Assembly: GCA_036897625.1 (NCBI GenBank)
Contig: JAYMTA010000564.1
Span: 1-26,844 of the forward strand
Direction: 5' to 3'
DNA: 26,844 nt
From: Pelargonium cotyledonis
Taxonomy: Eukaryota; Streptophyta; Magnoliopsida; Geraniales; Geraniaceae
Shown: piece by piece, positions 11,024-19,807 of the stretch
How the letters are laid out: each line of letters begins with the position of its first letter
How positions within the stretch are numbered: the first letter of the stretch is position 1
Notes under the pieces: model-generated
Told to the model about the DNA's origin: nothing
The model's database searches: none
The model's input: the letters and a program-made list of their open reading frames with translations, nothing else
Made by a program: the position numbers and the translations under genes

Positions 11024-13998
11024 ATGGATCGAGAAGATGAAGATGGAAGCTTCGATAAGTTTCTGGAATGGGCCTCAGAGGTCGGAGTGAAAGATTCGCC
11101 GATAACTCTCAAATCTCAGAACCCTAGCGCCTCCTGTTTGGGCCATTCGCTCTCGGTCGCTCACTTTCCTCAGGCTGGAGGGTACTTGAATTTCGATCTC
11201 TCAATAACCTTCTCCCACTCCTGTTTGGTTTCCTGGAAAATGCGAATTTTCAATTTATATTCATTTGTGGATTTGATGGAAATGGTGCAGGAGAGGGTTA
11301 GGGGCTGCGCGTGATTTGAGAAAAGGAGAATTGGTTCTCAGAGTCCCCAAGTCTGTTTTGATGACGAGAGAAAGTGTATTGAGAGATCAGAGACTCTCTG
11401 TTGATGTCAATAGGCACTCTTCTTTGTCATCAAATCAGGTAATTACGGTTCTTATTGATTTTTCTGTTTGGATGCTGAGAAAATGTAGAGAGTTCCCATT
11501 TTCTGGAGAATGTTGCAAATGAATTCTTTCAGTATAGATTTTGGGCCGAATTGGTTCTTAATTTGTTTTTTTTTTTTTTGTTTCAAATGTAGTTTCATAG
11601 AGTAAAATGACATAATTAACATTATTCTTGTTAATGACTCATTTTCTTGTTGAATTGAATGATTAGTAGTAGTGATTAATACTGTATTTGTGAATATAAT
11701 AGGGGTATAGTTGGAATGTCAGTTGTAGAATGACAATTATTTAGAAATGGAGGTACTTGTTAGCATTTTTGTTATAATATGGTTGTCATTTGTAACAAAT
11801 TTTATACTATATGGACAGTTTCGAAACAAAAGAGAATACAAAAGGGACCAAATTTGAGTAACTTTTTTGTATTTTTTAACTAAAAGTGAAGAAAAATGAC
11901 ATGTCATGCAATGTAGACAGTATCGTGACCGAATGGACCAATTCAGAACAAAAATTGAATAGATTTTACTCTAATGAGATGTCAAGGGTTTGATTTATTG
12001 ATTTTTTACTTTGCCTTGCTAGCTTTGTTTGATTTGAAGATCTTTGTATTCTTATCTTCGAAATGCAGATATTAGCCGTTTGCTTATTGTATGAAATGGG
12101 TAAAGGGAAGCGTTCTTGGTGGTATCCCTACCTTATGCATTTGCCGCGGAGCTACGACACGCTAGCAACATTCGGTAGATTCGAGACACAGTCTCTGCAA
12201 GTTCGGTTTCTGACTTGATGTTATAATCTCTTCGTTAGGTTAAGTTTTGTTTATCTTCTACAACTAGTGCTGTTTGGTACTTTATAGTCTTTTACCATTT
12301 TGATTTGGCTTTTACAACGCTAGTGAAGCAATGCCAAAGTTTTGAAATTTTTTATGTTTTTTAGGTGAATGATGCTATCTGGGCTGCAGAGAGGGCTGCT
12401 TCAAAGGCTGAGATGGAGTGGAACGAAGCTAAAGGACTATTAGATGAACTTATGCTTAAGCCACGGCTTCGATCATTTAGAGCTTGGCTTTGGGCGTTGG
12501 CAACTGTGAGTTCTTTTAGCCTTCTATTACAATCATATGTGTTGAGCAGAATTTAAGGAACCCGTATCCTAAGTTTGCATAATGCAAGCTAGAGCTGACA
12601 GGTTCAGATCTTGTGTCTTATTTTTTGGGTTCCGCAAGCACATGTGGATTTGCTATAGAAAATGTGCTCTATCATTCGACCAGATCCGCATCTGGCCTCA
12701 TGGAGGCCCAACCCAAAAGTTAACCGGGGCTATTGTTTGTTCAGACCTAAATTGCTGGTCTAATACAAGCAGCCATCTGCTCTCTAAGAATTTGGGGTGA
12801 TTGTCAGGAGAGAAAAATTAATGTGCTCTGTGCTCATGTGAAGTACTCAAGTCTTCTGTAATTTCTTTATATCATTTTGTTGATATCAATGGCTTATAAT
12901 TTAAAACGTTTGATGCATTTGAAGATATCCTCACGCACATTGCATGTGCCGTGGGACGATGCTGGATGTTTATGCCCAGTGGGGGATTTGTTTAACTATG
13001 CTGCGCCTGGAGAGGAGCAATATGACTTTGAAGATGTAAAGAATGAGCAATTTCAGAGGTTAACAGATGGTGGATTTGAGGACAATATAAGTGCATACTG
13101 CTTCTTTGCTAAGAGAAGTTACAAAAAAGGAGAGCAGGTATTAAGAACTGTCTTATTTAGAGCACAATATGTAGTTATATTATATACTTCGTGCTCGAAA
13201 ACAAGTGATATTGTTAGTAATTCATGCATAACCAAGTAATTAGTAAAATGTTCCATTTTAGTTCTCCCAGTCTCCAACTATTCATTATGTTCAGAATTGG
13301 TACGAAATTTGATTTATGATACAATTTAAATATCGTAACATGGAAATAAAATGCTAGCCTTTTCTGTGCAGGTTCTTTTGAGTTACGGAACATACACAAA
13401 CTTGGAGCTACTTGAACACTATGGATTTCTTCTAAACGAAAACCCAAATGACAAGGTTTTTATCCCCTTGGAGCCTCAAATATATTCCTCGTGTTCGTGG
13501 CCCAAAGAGTCTTTGTACATTGATCGAAACGGGAACCCATCTTTCGCACTACTTTGTGCCATGCGGTTACAAACAACCCCACCAAAACAGCGTAGATCCA
13601 TCAGCCACCTCGTTTACTCTGGAGCTCAACTCTCGGTGGGGAATGAGATATCTGTAATGAAACTGATATCGAAGAGCTGTGCCTTAATTTTGGAGGCATT
13701 GCCATCTTCTATTGAAGAAGACAATGTGCTGCTAGCATTTATTGACAAAATGCAAGAACAACGTGATCCGGTAAATATGAAGGTTCTTCTGTCCACCGGT
13801 GGAATCGAGGTTTGCGGTTTCCTAGTGGCCAATGGCATACAGGTCGGAGAAAATGCTGATGAGTTTCGAACATGCGGAAAGATTGGAAGAGCTATGGATA
13901 GATGGAAATTGTCTGTTCAGTGGAGACTCGGGTATAAGAAAATTCTTGTTGATTGTGTATCATACTGTACTGAAAAAATCAATTCTCTTTTGTTATGA
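11024..13998 (+). CDS. SDG40: SET-domain protein, SDG40-type (RuBisCO LSMT-like methyltransferase)
   Basis: Exons 11024-11181, 11291-11438, 12069-12200, 12365-12505, 12925-13137 and 13372-13998 give 1419 nt, 472 aa. SET blocks in order are RGLGAARDLRKGELVLRVPK (about 53-72), YEMGKGKRSWWYPYLMHLP (about 109-127), SSRTLHVPWDD (from about 195), CPVGDLFNYAAPGEE, then SYGTYTNLELLEHYGFLL. The C-terminal 190 residues match a Rubis-subs-bind helical region (SVGNEISVMKLISKSCALIL). Members transfer methyl groups from SAM to protein lysines; the substrate of this subgroup is not known to me. The usual NH of the D-x-x-NH motif reads NY here, as I recall for SDG40. An in-frame ATG at 10958 would add 22 residues rich in K, R and E, but MDREDEDGSFDKFLEWA fits family starts better. 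Intron 4 carries a MITE. The gene is divergent from eS25 and convergent with the snoRNA cluster. Confidence 0.92.
12590..12762. mobile_element. hAT-like MITE in SDG40 intron 4, with 8-bp target duplication
   Basis: The left end is TAGAGCTGACAGGTTCAGAT. The right end CCTAAATTGCTGGTCTA is a decayed mirror of it. The flanks are ATGCAAGC (12582-12589) and ATACAAGC (12763-12770), 7 of 8 identical, as expected for hAT insertion. It is 173 bp with no coding capacity. It lies wholly inside the intron between exons 4 and 5. Confidence 0.75.
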
Positions 13999-14515
13999 AC
14001 AGAAAATTTGACTGAGTTGATAATCTTATATTCTGCCCGTCTCAAAATAAGTTTTATTTTATATTTTGAGAAAAATTAATGAAAAATTTCTCTCAATAGA
14101 TTGGAATAGATTTGCTAAGTGCACTGATAACATGGGGAAATAATCATTTTTATGAGATGAGTTTATAAAAAGTCTTTCATTTTGGTTGGTGGTTCATATA
14201 ACTTAGTAAATTTACTAAACAATCAAAGTGCCAAATACCTAATGTGAAACACTACAATTGAAATATTGATTTGAAACACAGTATTATGAATTGAAACTTG
14301 AATACAACAAATTGGAACTTCAACTTGAAAGCTTTATTGAATTTGGTAAAATACAATAGCTGTTTAAACTTAAAAGTACAATTGATGAACAAAAACTAGA
14401 ACCCACTACTTTGTAACATACAAAACAACCAACCTGCACAAATGAGACATAAACCATAGAGAGTTAGATCAGACAAACACAAACATATTCATAACAAAAT
14501 TGCAAGAGAGAAATG
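13999..14515. other. Intergenic DNA between convergent SDG40 and the snoRNA cluster
   Basis: AT-rich. It should hold the 3' untranslated region of the plus-strand SET gene and the tail of the minus-strand snoRNA precursor. A 22-bp snoRNA-like fragment sits at 14126-14147. No open frame of note. Confidence 0.55.
14126..14147 (-). pseudogene. Fragment of the snoRNA repeat (box C end)
   Basis: On the plus strand the segment starting GATAACATGGGGAAATAATC matches the same part of snoRNA copies 2-4 at 21 of 22 positions (one C to A change). Sequence beyond it on either side does not align, and boxes C' and D are absent. It looks like a broken fifth copy or a small transposed piece. Confidence 0.5.
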
Positions 14516-14617
14516 AAGATGGATCAGAGTTCTGGCTTGAACTCTCAAAAGAGAGAAAAAATAGCACAGTTTTAATCAACTTCGATCATCTGGGGAAAAG
14601 ATCATCACCTCCATCTC
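14516..14617 (-). ncRNA. Box C/D snoRNA, copy 1 (most diverged)
   Basis: Read on the minus strand: box C GTGATGA (14608-14602), box D CTGA (14527-14524), and a terminal stem pairing GAGATGGA with TCCATCTT across the ends. Inside are a C'-like TTGATTA and a hairpin CTCTC-TTTT-GAGAG. It differs from the other three copies at many sites but keeps TTTTCCCCA, AACTGTGC and CAAGCCAGAA next to box D. Its terminal stem has a T-A pair where copy 4 has T-G. Keeping boxes and both stems while the sequence drifts suggests a functional RNA. Confidence 0.75.
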
Positions 14618-14726
14618 ATGAAACAATCAATATCAACAAACAAACACACAAAAATCGAAACCAACCAGACAACTAAATGCATATTAGTCCTATATGAAGG
14701 ATTGGATAAATGTAAATTATAAATTG

Positions 14727-14825
14727 AAGAGGGTCAGATTTCTGGCTTGGATTCTCCGGAGAGAAAAACAGTCGCACAGTCTCATCAGCGTCGATCACAT
14801 GGGGAAATAATCATCACACCCTCTC
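14727..14825 (-). ncRNA. Box C/D snoRNA, copy 2
   Basis: Minus strand: box C GTGATGA (14817-14811), C' TGATGAG, box D CTGA (14737-14734). The terminal stem pairs GAGAGGG with CCCTCTT, and a further GTGAATTATA / TATAATTTAC pairing lies outside it. Between boxes C and D it differs from copy 4 at one of 84 positions, in the loop of the internal hairpin (TCCG in place of TTCG, both UNCG tetraloops). Flanking spacers do not align with those of the other copies. Confidence 0.85.
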
Positions 14826-14891
14826 CATATAATTCACTAAAATTTAAGATACAAGCAAAATTAAACAAACAGTGAACAGTGAATTGAAAGC

Positions 14892-14996
14892 AGAGAAGGA
14901 TCAGATTTCTGGCTTGGATTCTCCGAAGAGAAAAACAGTCGCACAGTTTCATCAACGTTGATCACATGGGGAAATAATCATCACTCCCAATTCTCT
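14892..14996 (-). ncRNA. Box C/D snoRNA, copy 3
   Basis: Minus strand: box C GTGATGA (14984-14978), C' TTGATGA, box D CTGA (14904-14901). The terminal stem is GGA/TCC followed, after a small bulge, by AGAGAA/TTCTCT. It differs from copy 4 at three of the 84 positions from box C to box D. The internal hairpin TTCTC-TTCG-GAGAA is unchanged, and so is the CAAGCCAGAAAT antisense element before box D. Confidence 0.85.
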
Positions 14997-15114
14997 GGAC
15001 AATTCAGCAAATATAAACAAATTAACACTGCAAAATTAACATACTGATTCAGCAAATGTGCAGATATGTAACTACGAGTTTGACAAATTGCAGAGAAAAG
15101 GTAGAATCAGAAAC

Positions 15115-15217
15115 GGAGACGGATCAGATTTCTGGCTTGGATTCTCCGAAGAGAAAAACAGTCGCACAGTCTCATCAGCGTCGATCACATGGGGAAATAA
15201 TCATCACCTCCATCTCC
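15115..15217 (-). ncRNA. Box C/D snoRNA, copy 4 (promoter-proximal)
   Basis: Minus strand: a 9-bp terminal stem pairs GGAGATGGA with TCCGTCTCC. Box C is GTGATGA (15207-15201), the C'-like box CTGATGAG, and box D CTGA (15127-15124). The internal hairpin TTCTC-TTCG-GAGAA lies between C' and D. Box C/D RNAs guide 2'-O-methylation by fibrillarin; the base five nucleotides before box D marks the target. The candidate guide before D is CCAAGCCAGAAAT. I could not match it to an rRNA or snRNA site from memory, so the target is open and it may be an orphan or a processing snoRNA. Confidence 0.85.
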
Positions 15218-15367
15218 ATTTCAATTCATCGACACGAGATTCAAATCAAAATTATCTGAATCGAAAATCTAACTGCATCCAAAATCCTAATTTTCTAAAA
15301 CCCTGATAATCTAAAGCCCTAATTCTCGTGAGAGAGACGATGCGTGTTTCATTTTGGGGAGGCGGTG

Positions 15368-15496
15368 TTATATAGACTGAGTCTTGAAACCCTAATGAGA
15401 ATGGAGCTGTGATTTGTTCATCTGTGCCACGTGTACGGCTGACGATGCATCAGTAGTTCTGAGGGAATCGGCCCAATGGGCCTCAAACTGTGGGCC
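15368..15496 (-). promoter_or_regulatory. Promoter of the polycistronic snoRNA gene
   Basis: A TATATAA box (15374-15368) lies about 150 bp upstream of copy 4. A telobox AAACCCTAA, written on the plus strand, is at 15387-15395, a CACGTG G-box at 15428-15433, and three site II motifs at 15470-15475, 15477-15482 and 15491-15496. TATA, telobox and site II together are the known layout of plant Pol II snoRNA cluster promoters and ribosomal protein genes. The start is predicted near 15335-15345. Confidence 0.65.
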
Positions 15497-15929
15497 ATCA
15501 TTGATCCAACTCGATAATATTGGGTCATGCTATTAAAAAATAGCCCGACAAATGTGCGTAATTTTTGGCTCAGCCTAAGTCCGAACATGCTTGGCCTAAG
15601 CCTAAGGGTTTGGTCGTGACCTATTTTACGGGAGGTCGTAGTTCGGATTTGTTTGGATGTGCATTGATATATATTTGGATCTGATCTGAAAATAGTTCGG
15701 ACTCAAATTCGGGTTTTTATATAAAATATAGGGTTTCGTGCGAATTTACCCTTTTCCTGTATATTTTTTTTTTCTTCGTGCCGTCTATTTGAACCTAAAA
15801 TAAGCATGACATTACAAAATTCACCAATAAATCAATAGAATTTGTGCTTAAATACTTCTTAATATAAAAAGGTAAACCCAACAAAATCATAGATAAATAT
15901 TTTTTGGTGAAATAAAAAAATAATAATAA
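15497..15929. other. Intergenic DNA
   Basis: It carries GGCCTAAGCCTAAG-type and TTCGGACTCAAATTCGGG words near 15575-15715 that may belong to a worn transposon without clear ends. The part next to 15929 is the expected 3' untranslated region of the minus-strand secreted-protein gene. No gene seen. Confidence 0.5.
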
Positions 15930-18900
15930 TCATTCACAAGGTACAATTGTAGGAGCCATTGCTTTGGAGCTATCTCTATCACACATGTCTGATACAATGT
16001 CGGTTACATTTTCTTCCTGCAATTAATTTTACACATTAGAGGGTCAAAATTGTAATTAAAAATATATAATAAAATTATTTTACATTATTGACAACAATTT
16101 TAAAAAAAATTTAATTTTTACCTTGACCAGGTTCCTAAAGTATGTTGTTGTGTAGCTTCCTGTTGGAAACAAAATTTCAATGAGATCTGCTAAAACCAGC
16201 TGAGGTTGAGACACAGCTCCATCAAACCAATCTTCGACAATCAAACAAAAAATTTGTTAAAATTAGTTATCATAATAAAAAAATAAAAACATAACATATG
16301 AGAAATGTGGAGTGAGTCGATAACATCGTAGAGTCCGTAGTAGATAGATAGAGCTGACAATTCGAGTTTTTCGAACAGTTCAAATATAGAAAATCGAGTT
16401 TGGAGCAAAACCTTCGTACTTATAATATCTAGAGTTGGCAAATGGTGTCATAACGCGAGCCATGATTCGAAAGTTAGCTAACATATGACCCGATCTCACA
16501 AAATGTGAATTATATTTTAAATGTACGGTAATCATATTCAAATTGTCAGCTCTATACATAAACGGTGTTTCTCGACTTCTCCCAAAAAAAAAAAAGGATA
16601 ATTGAAATAAAGAAGGCTCACCAAGAGTAGTTGAATTTTGGATTCTCTTATCGTATCTCCACAAGCTTTGATTGGCAAGAAAAGCAAAACGAAAATTGTC
16701 TTCAACAGCAATGTTTTGGAGGAAGGTTGATGCAGTGTAGCCAGTAGGATCTTCAGTATTTGTTTCATCAATGAGTACATCCACAATCTAAAAACACAAA
16801 ACAATAAAACCATGTTATATAAAATCATACCGGATCGGTAAATTTAATCGATTGGATCGGGATCTAGTGTGTTTATTAAACTAACTTCGAATCGAAATTA
16901 CACTTACGCATAAGATAGCGTGTAATCCCTCCAAATCGTCGGGATTAGATGTGTTATAAGTGATCTTGCTGATCGACTTATCCACATTTTCTCCGCCAGC
17001 ATCTTCAACGTACTGTTTCAAAATCGAAACAATGATAAAATTATATTACCGTTACAAAACAAGAAAATGGAAAATATCAAATTTGTAAGCAATATATTTA
17101 TTCTTCTTCGTACCTTCAATTTGAATGTTTCTTCCGTAAACGACCAAATGCCCTGTAAAATAAATATCGATAAGAAGTATTTTTATATCAGCTTAAGATT
17201 TTAGTCGAATTTAATATAAGTAAATGATCTATTTATTAAATATGTATAAAACCATTTATGTGTACAAACATTATTATACTCCAACCAAGCAACTATTGGT
17301 TTAAATGATGCTGTCTTGCTTGTTGCAACTTTTGTCAAGCACATGTAATTTTGTTTTATCTGCAAAAGAAAACAAGAAATTACAAGAAAGTGTAAAGTAT
17401 CAGTTCAATACACGAGACTCCGATATAACTATGAGTTTTAGGTCGAACTTTAGATTTTAGCGGGTTTGTCCGACTAGACCCAAAAAATGGTCAAGTCGGG
17501 CCAGGAGTCCCGCAAATGCAAGTCCAAATTGTCAGCTTTAGTTAAATTCGGTAAGTTTTCTAACCAACGTAACGAACTTACTGTATCGAAAACTTGATTG
17601 GCTCTGACTTCAAGATTTGCAAAAGATCCCAAGAACTTGATCCACTCTGCTCTCTGTGATTCAATAACAAAATTTATTAGTAAAATGGCAAATAGTGAAA
17701 ATAGTTCATAGATTTTTTACCAACATTGATGGACCATCAATTATCGAAAAACATATTAAAATAGTATTTAATAGTAACATTCGTTGGTTTTGCTGACACG
17801 ACATATGTTGACATGACACCTCACTATCTCGCTATTCTTACATTCAAACAGTTCGATCACACATTAACACTAATTGTATAATGAATTTATTTTCAATGTC
17901 GTGTAACATAAGTTAACTTCGGAGGTCAATTTGGTCAATCTTTAGTAATCAACTTTACATAATATTAGTTTAAAAAACTAAATTAGCAAGTGTGCTATAC
18001 TTATAAAACACAAAAAAAAATAAAAAGGAAGGGCAAATGTGTAAAATTACCTGCAGAGGAGTCTGTTCTTGAAATGGATTGAAAGTAGCAAAATTGCAAG
18101 CTTGAGCTTGATCTGTTTTGCTAATAAAATGTGCAGCAAATTGTGAAAGCTTTTGAGGCTCACTCTTGTCCACCATCTCTATATATCCTTCTTCATACAT
18201 TTTTAACACACATTGTGAACTCACTGAGTCTGAGGTCATGCCCTTCAACCCCCCAAGTAACCCTAGAAGCTATATAACAAAATAAATAACACAATGTTTT
18301 AATTAAAAATCGGATCGAACCGACGTGTTTTAGAAATATCACACCGTATTTGGGGTAAAAATAATTAATAACGGCGTTAGACATGTTACCTCGAAGAAAG
18401 AAACTGGAAATTCACGTCAGAGAACATGCAAAGAAAAGAAAATGTGAGATTAGTTTTAGACATTGTACGTAACGAAATGAACTGATAACGAATATGATTT
18501 TCTTAGTTATATTACGCGGTGAGAACGATAAATATGAATGTAATATTATTTGTAAATTAGGAATTAATTTTAAATTATTACCTGGGAAAAATTGAGTATC
18601 AACAGAATAGTTAGATAATGGGATGACATATGATTTGATCCTTGAAGTGCAATATTTGGTTCTTGCAGCCATTCTTGTATTATTCTGTCAATTTCATGTG
18701 CCAAAAACAAATATAAATATGGGCCGTCTTTTACAATGAGGCCCAAAACAAGAATAAGCCCAATAAAAAGATGGCCCATGTAATTTGGGCCTTGTTTTTA
18801 GCAAATTGGGCTCTGGCCCAACTATAAGAAGCAAATTATTTGTGAGACCCGTGACTCGACAAATAAAAATACAGCGAATATGACCACCATGGTGGTGGTT

Positions 18901-19537
18901 GGTTGGGTGGGTCCCATGAATGGTTGGCTTCTCTCACGTTGTCATACATTTAGAGAAAATGACGAAAACACCCCTACCATATTTCGTTTGTGCATGATAG
19001 AGTCGAGGAGAATATGGACACCAATCAAAATGTGTCGAGTTCGAGTTAAAAAGATCTCCGCATAAATGACATTTTCATACTCTACAATAGTGGAAGTCTC
19101 GTACACTATCATTCTTTGTATATTAGCGAAAACAACATGCACACATTAGATATTTTTAGATTCTGTAATAATGAAAATCTAGTGCACTGTCCGACTTATG
19201 ATATTTTCGTACCATACAATTGATATTTATGTACTCTATAGTAGCGGAAGTCTCTTACACGGCCATGTTCTCAATTAGTGTAACAGTGAAAGTCCCATGC
19301 ATTTCCCGCACCTTTAGTCATTTCCCGACTATCTACAAAAATAAAATTCTCGTCTTGTTTGAGTCAATATATTTTTAGACTTTCTGACAATGAAAATTCA
19401 AAAGTCTCGTATTCGTATTGTATAATAGTGAAAGTCTCGTGCACTGCCCACACCTTAAGATATTCCTGACTATCTACAACGATAAAAGTCTCATGTATTG
19501 TTCGAGTCTAAGACATTTACTGAACTCTACAACAGTG

Positions 19538-19576
<39 letters not shown>

Positions 19577-19807
19577 AATGAGAAGATAGCTCTTGCCATC
19601 AATGGAGTTCTTGATGACCTTGAAGGTTTGGCCATAGTAAATATGGAAGTTGAGAGCTTCCTCAATCTTTGAAATGTTGCCCACATTCACTGTTGGTGCT
19701 CCATTTATGCCCTCAAGCCAACAAAAACTCCCCAACCAAACCACAAACAATATTATTTGCAATCTCATCACCAAACAAGAACAACGACCCATCACCTTCA
19801 CATCCAT
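15930..19807 (-). CDS. Conserved plant secreted glycoprotein of unknown function (412 aa, 11 exons)
   Basis: Exons 19807..19574, 18684..18582, 18403..18390, 18269..18051, 17653..17582, 17359..17270, 17152..17114, 17012..16908, 16787..16622, 16231..16122 and 16016..15930 total 1239 nt. A signal peptide covers about residues 1-37 (core [18 protein letters not shown]), so the protein enters the secretory path. No other membrane helix or ER-retention tail is seen. Recognisable blocks are [107 protein letters not shown] and TTYFRNL, ending IVPCE. Seven N-glycosylation sequons are visible. I remember this as a conserved land-plant family, sometimes described as periplasmic-binding (TroA)-like, without established function; that label is weak. 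All introns are GT..AG and frame is kept throughout. Confidence 0.82.
16349..16554. mobile_element. hAT-like MITE in intron 9, with target duplication
   Basis: The ends TAGAGCTGACAATTCGAG and CAAATTGTCAGCTCTA are near-perfect inverted repeats. The flanks TAGATAGA (16341-16348) and TACATAAA (16555-16562) agree at 6 of 8 positions. It is 206 bp, non-coding, and lies inside the intron between 16232 and 16621 of the secreted-protein gene. Confidence 0.75.
17430..17540. mobile_element. hAT-like MITE fragment in intron 5
   Basis: The right end AGTCCAAATTGTCAGCTTTA is clear and the inside has GTCGGGCC and CCCGC words as in the other copies. The left end (TATGAGTTTTAGGTCG) is poorly matched and the flanking 8-mers agree at only 4 of 8. 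It sits in the intron between 17360 and 17581. Confidence 0.5.
18390..18403 (-). other. 14-nt microexon of the secreted-protein gene
   Basis: The exon TTTCTTTCTTCGAG is bounded by TTCCAG and GTAACA and completes the codon split after FFP. It reads VSFFE in the join FFP-VSFFE-LLGLLGG. Without it the frame shifts, since 14 is not a multiple of 3. The exon belongs to the coding sequence described for 15930-19807. Confidence 0.8.
18720..18820. promoter_or_regulatory. Seven TGGGCY motifs in 101 bp inside intron 1
   Basis: Motifs, either strand, start at 18720, 18740, 18757, 18773, 18786, 18807 and 18815. They lie 36-136 bp upstream of exon 2 of the minus-strand secreted-protein gene. The density equals or exceeds that of the two real promoters in this window. 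They may mark an internal promoter or an inserted promoter-like repeat. Confidence 0.4.
19076..19544. repeat. Degenerate minisatellite, about 9 units of 45-60 bp, in intron 1
   Basis: Units resemble CTACAATAGTGAAAGTCTCG followed by TGCACTGYCCRCACCTTAGA. They recur near 19078, 19160, 19228, 19278, 19330, 19380, 19415, 19470 and 19525. Units differ by substitutions and small indels, so the array is old. It ends directly at the GA tract that meets the intron donor. Confidence 0.7.
19545..19572. repeat. (GA)14 microsatellite abutting a splice donor
   Basis: GA run on the plus strand, (TC)n on the gene's strand. The intron 1 donor of the secreted-protein gene is CAG followed by GTCTCTCTCT, so the microsatellite begins within the donor site itself. 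Confidence 0.9.

Noticed and set aside
15160-15205. 18S rRNA GGGGAAAC site as the target of the D'-side TTTCCCC element
   Set aside because: Only seven contiguous pairs with a mismatch beside them, and D' itself is degenerate.
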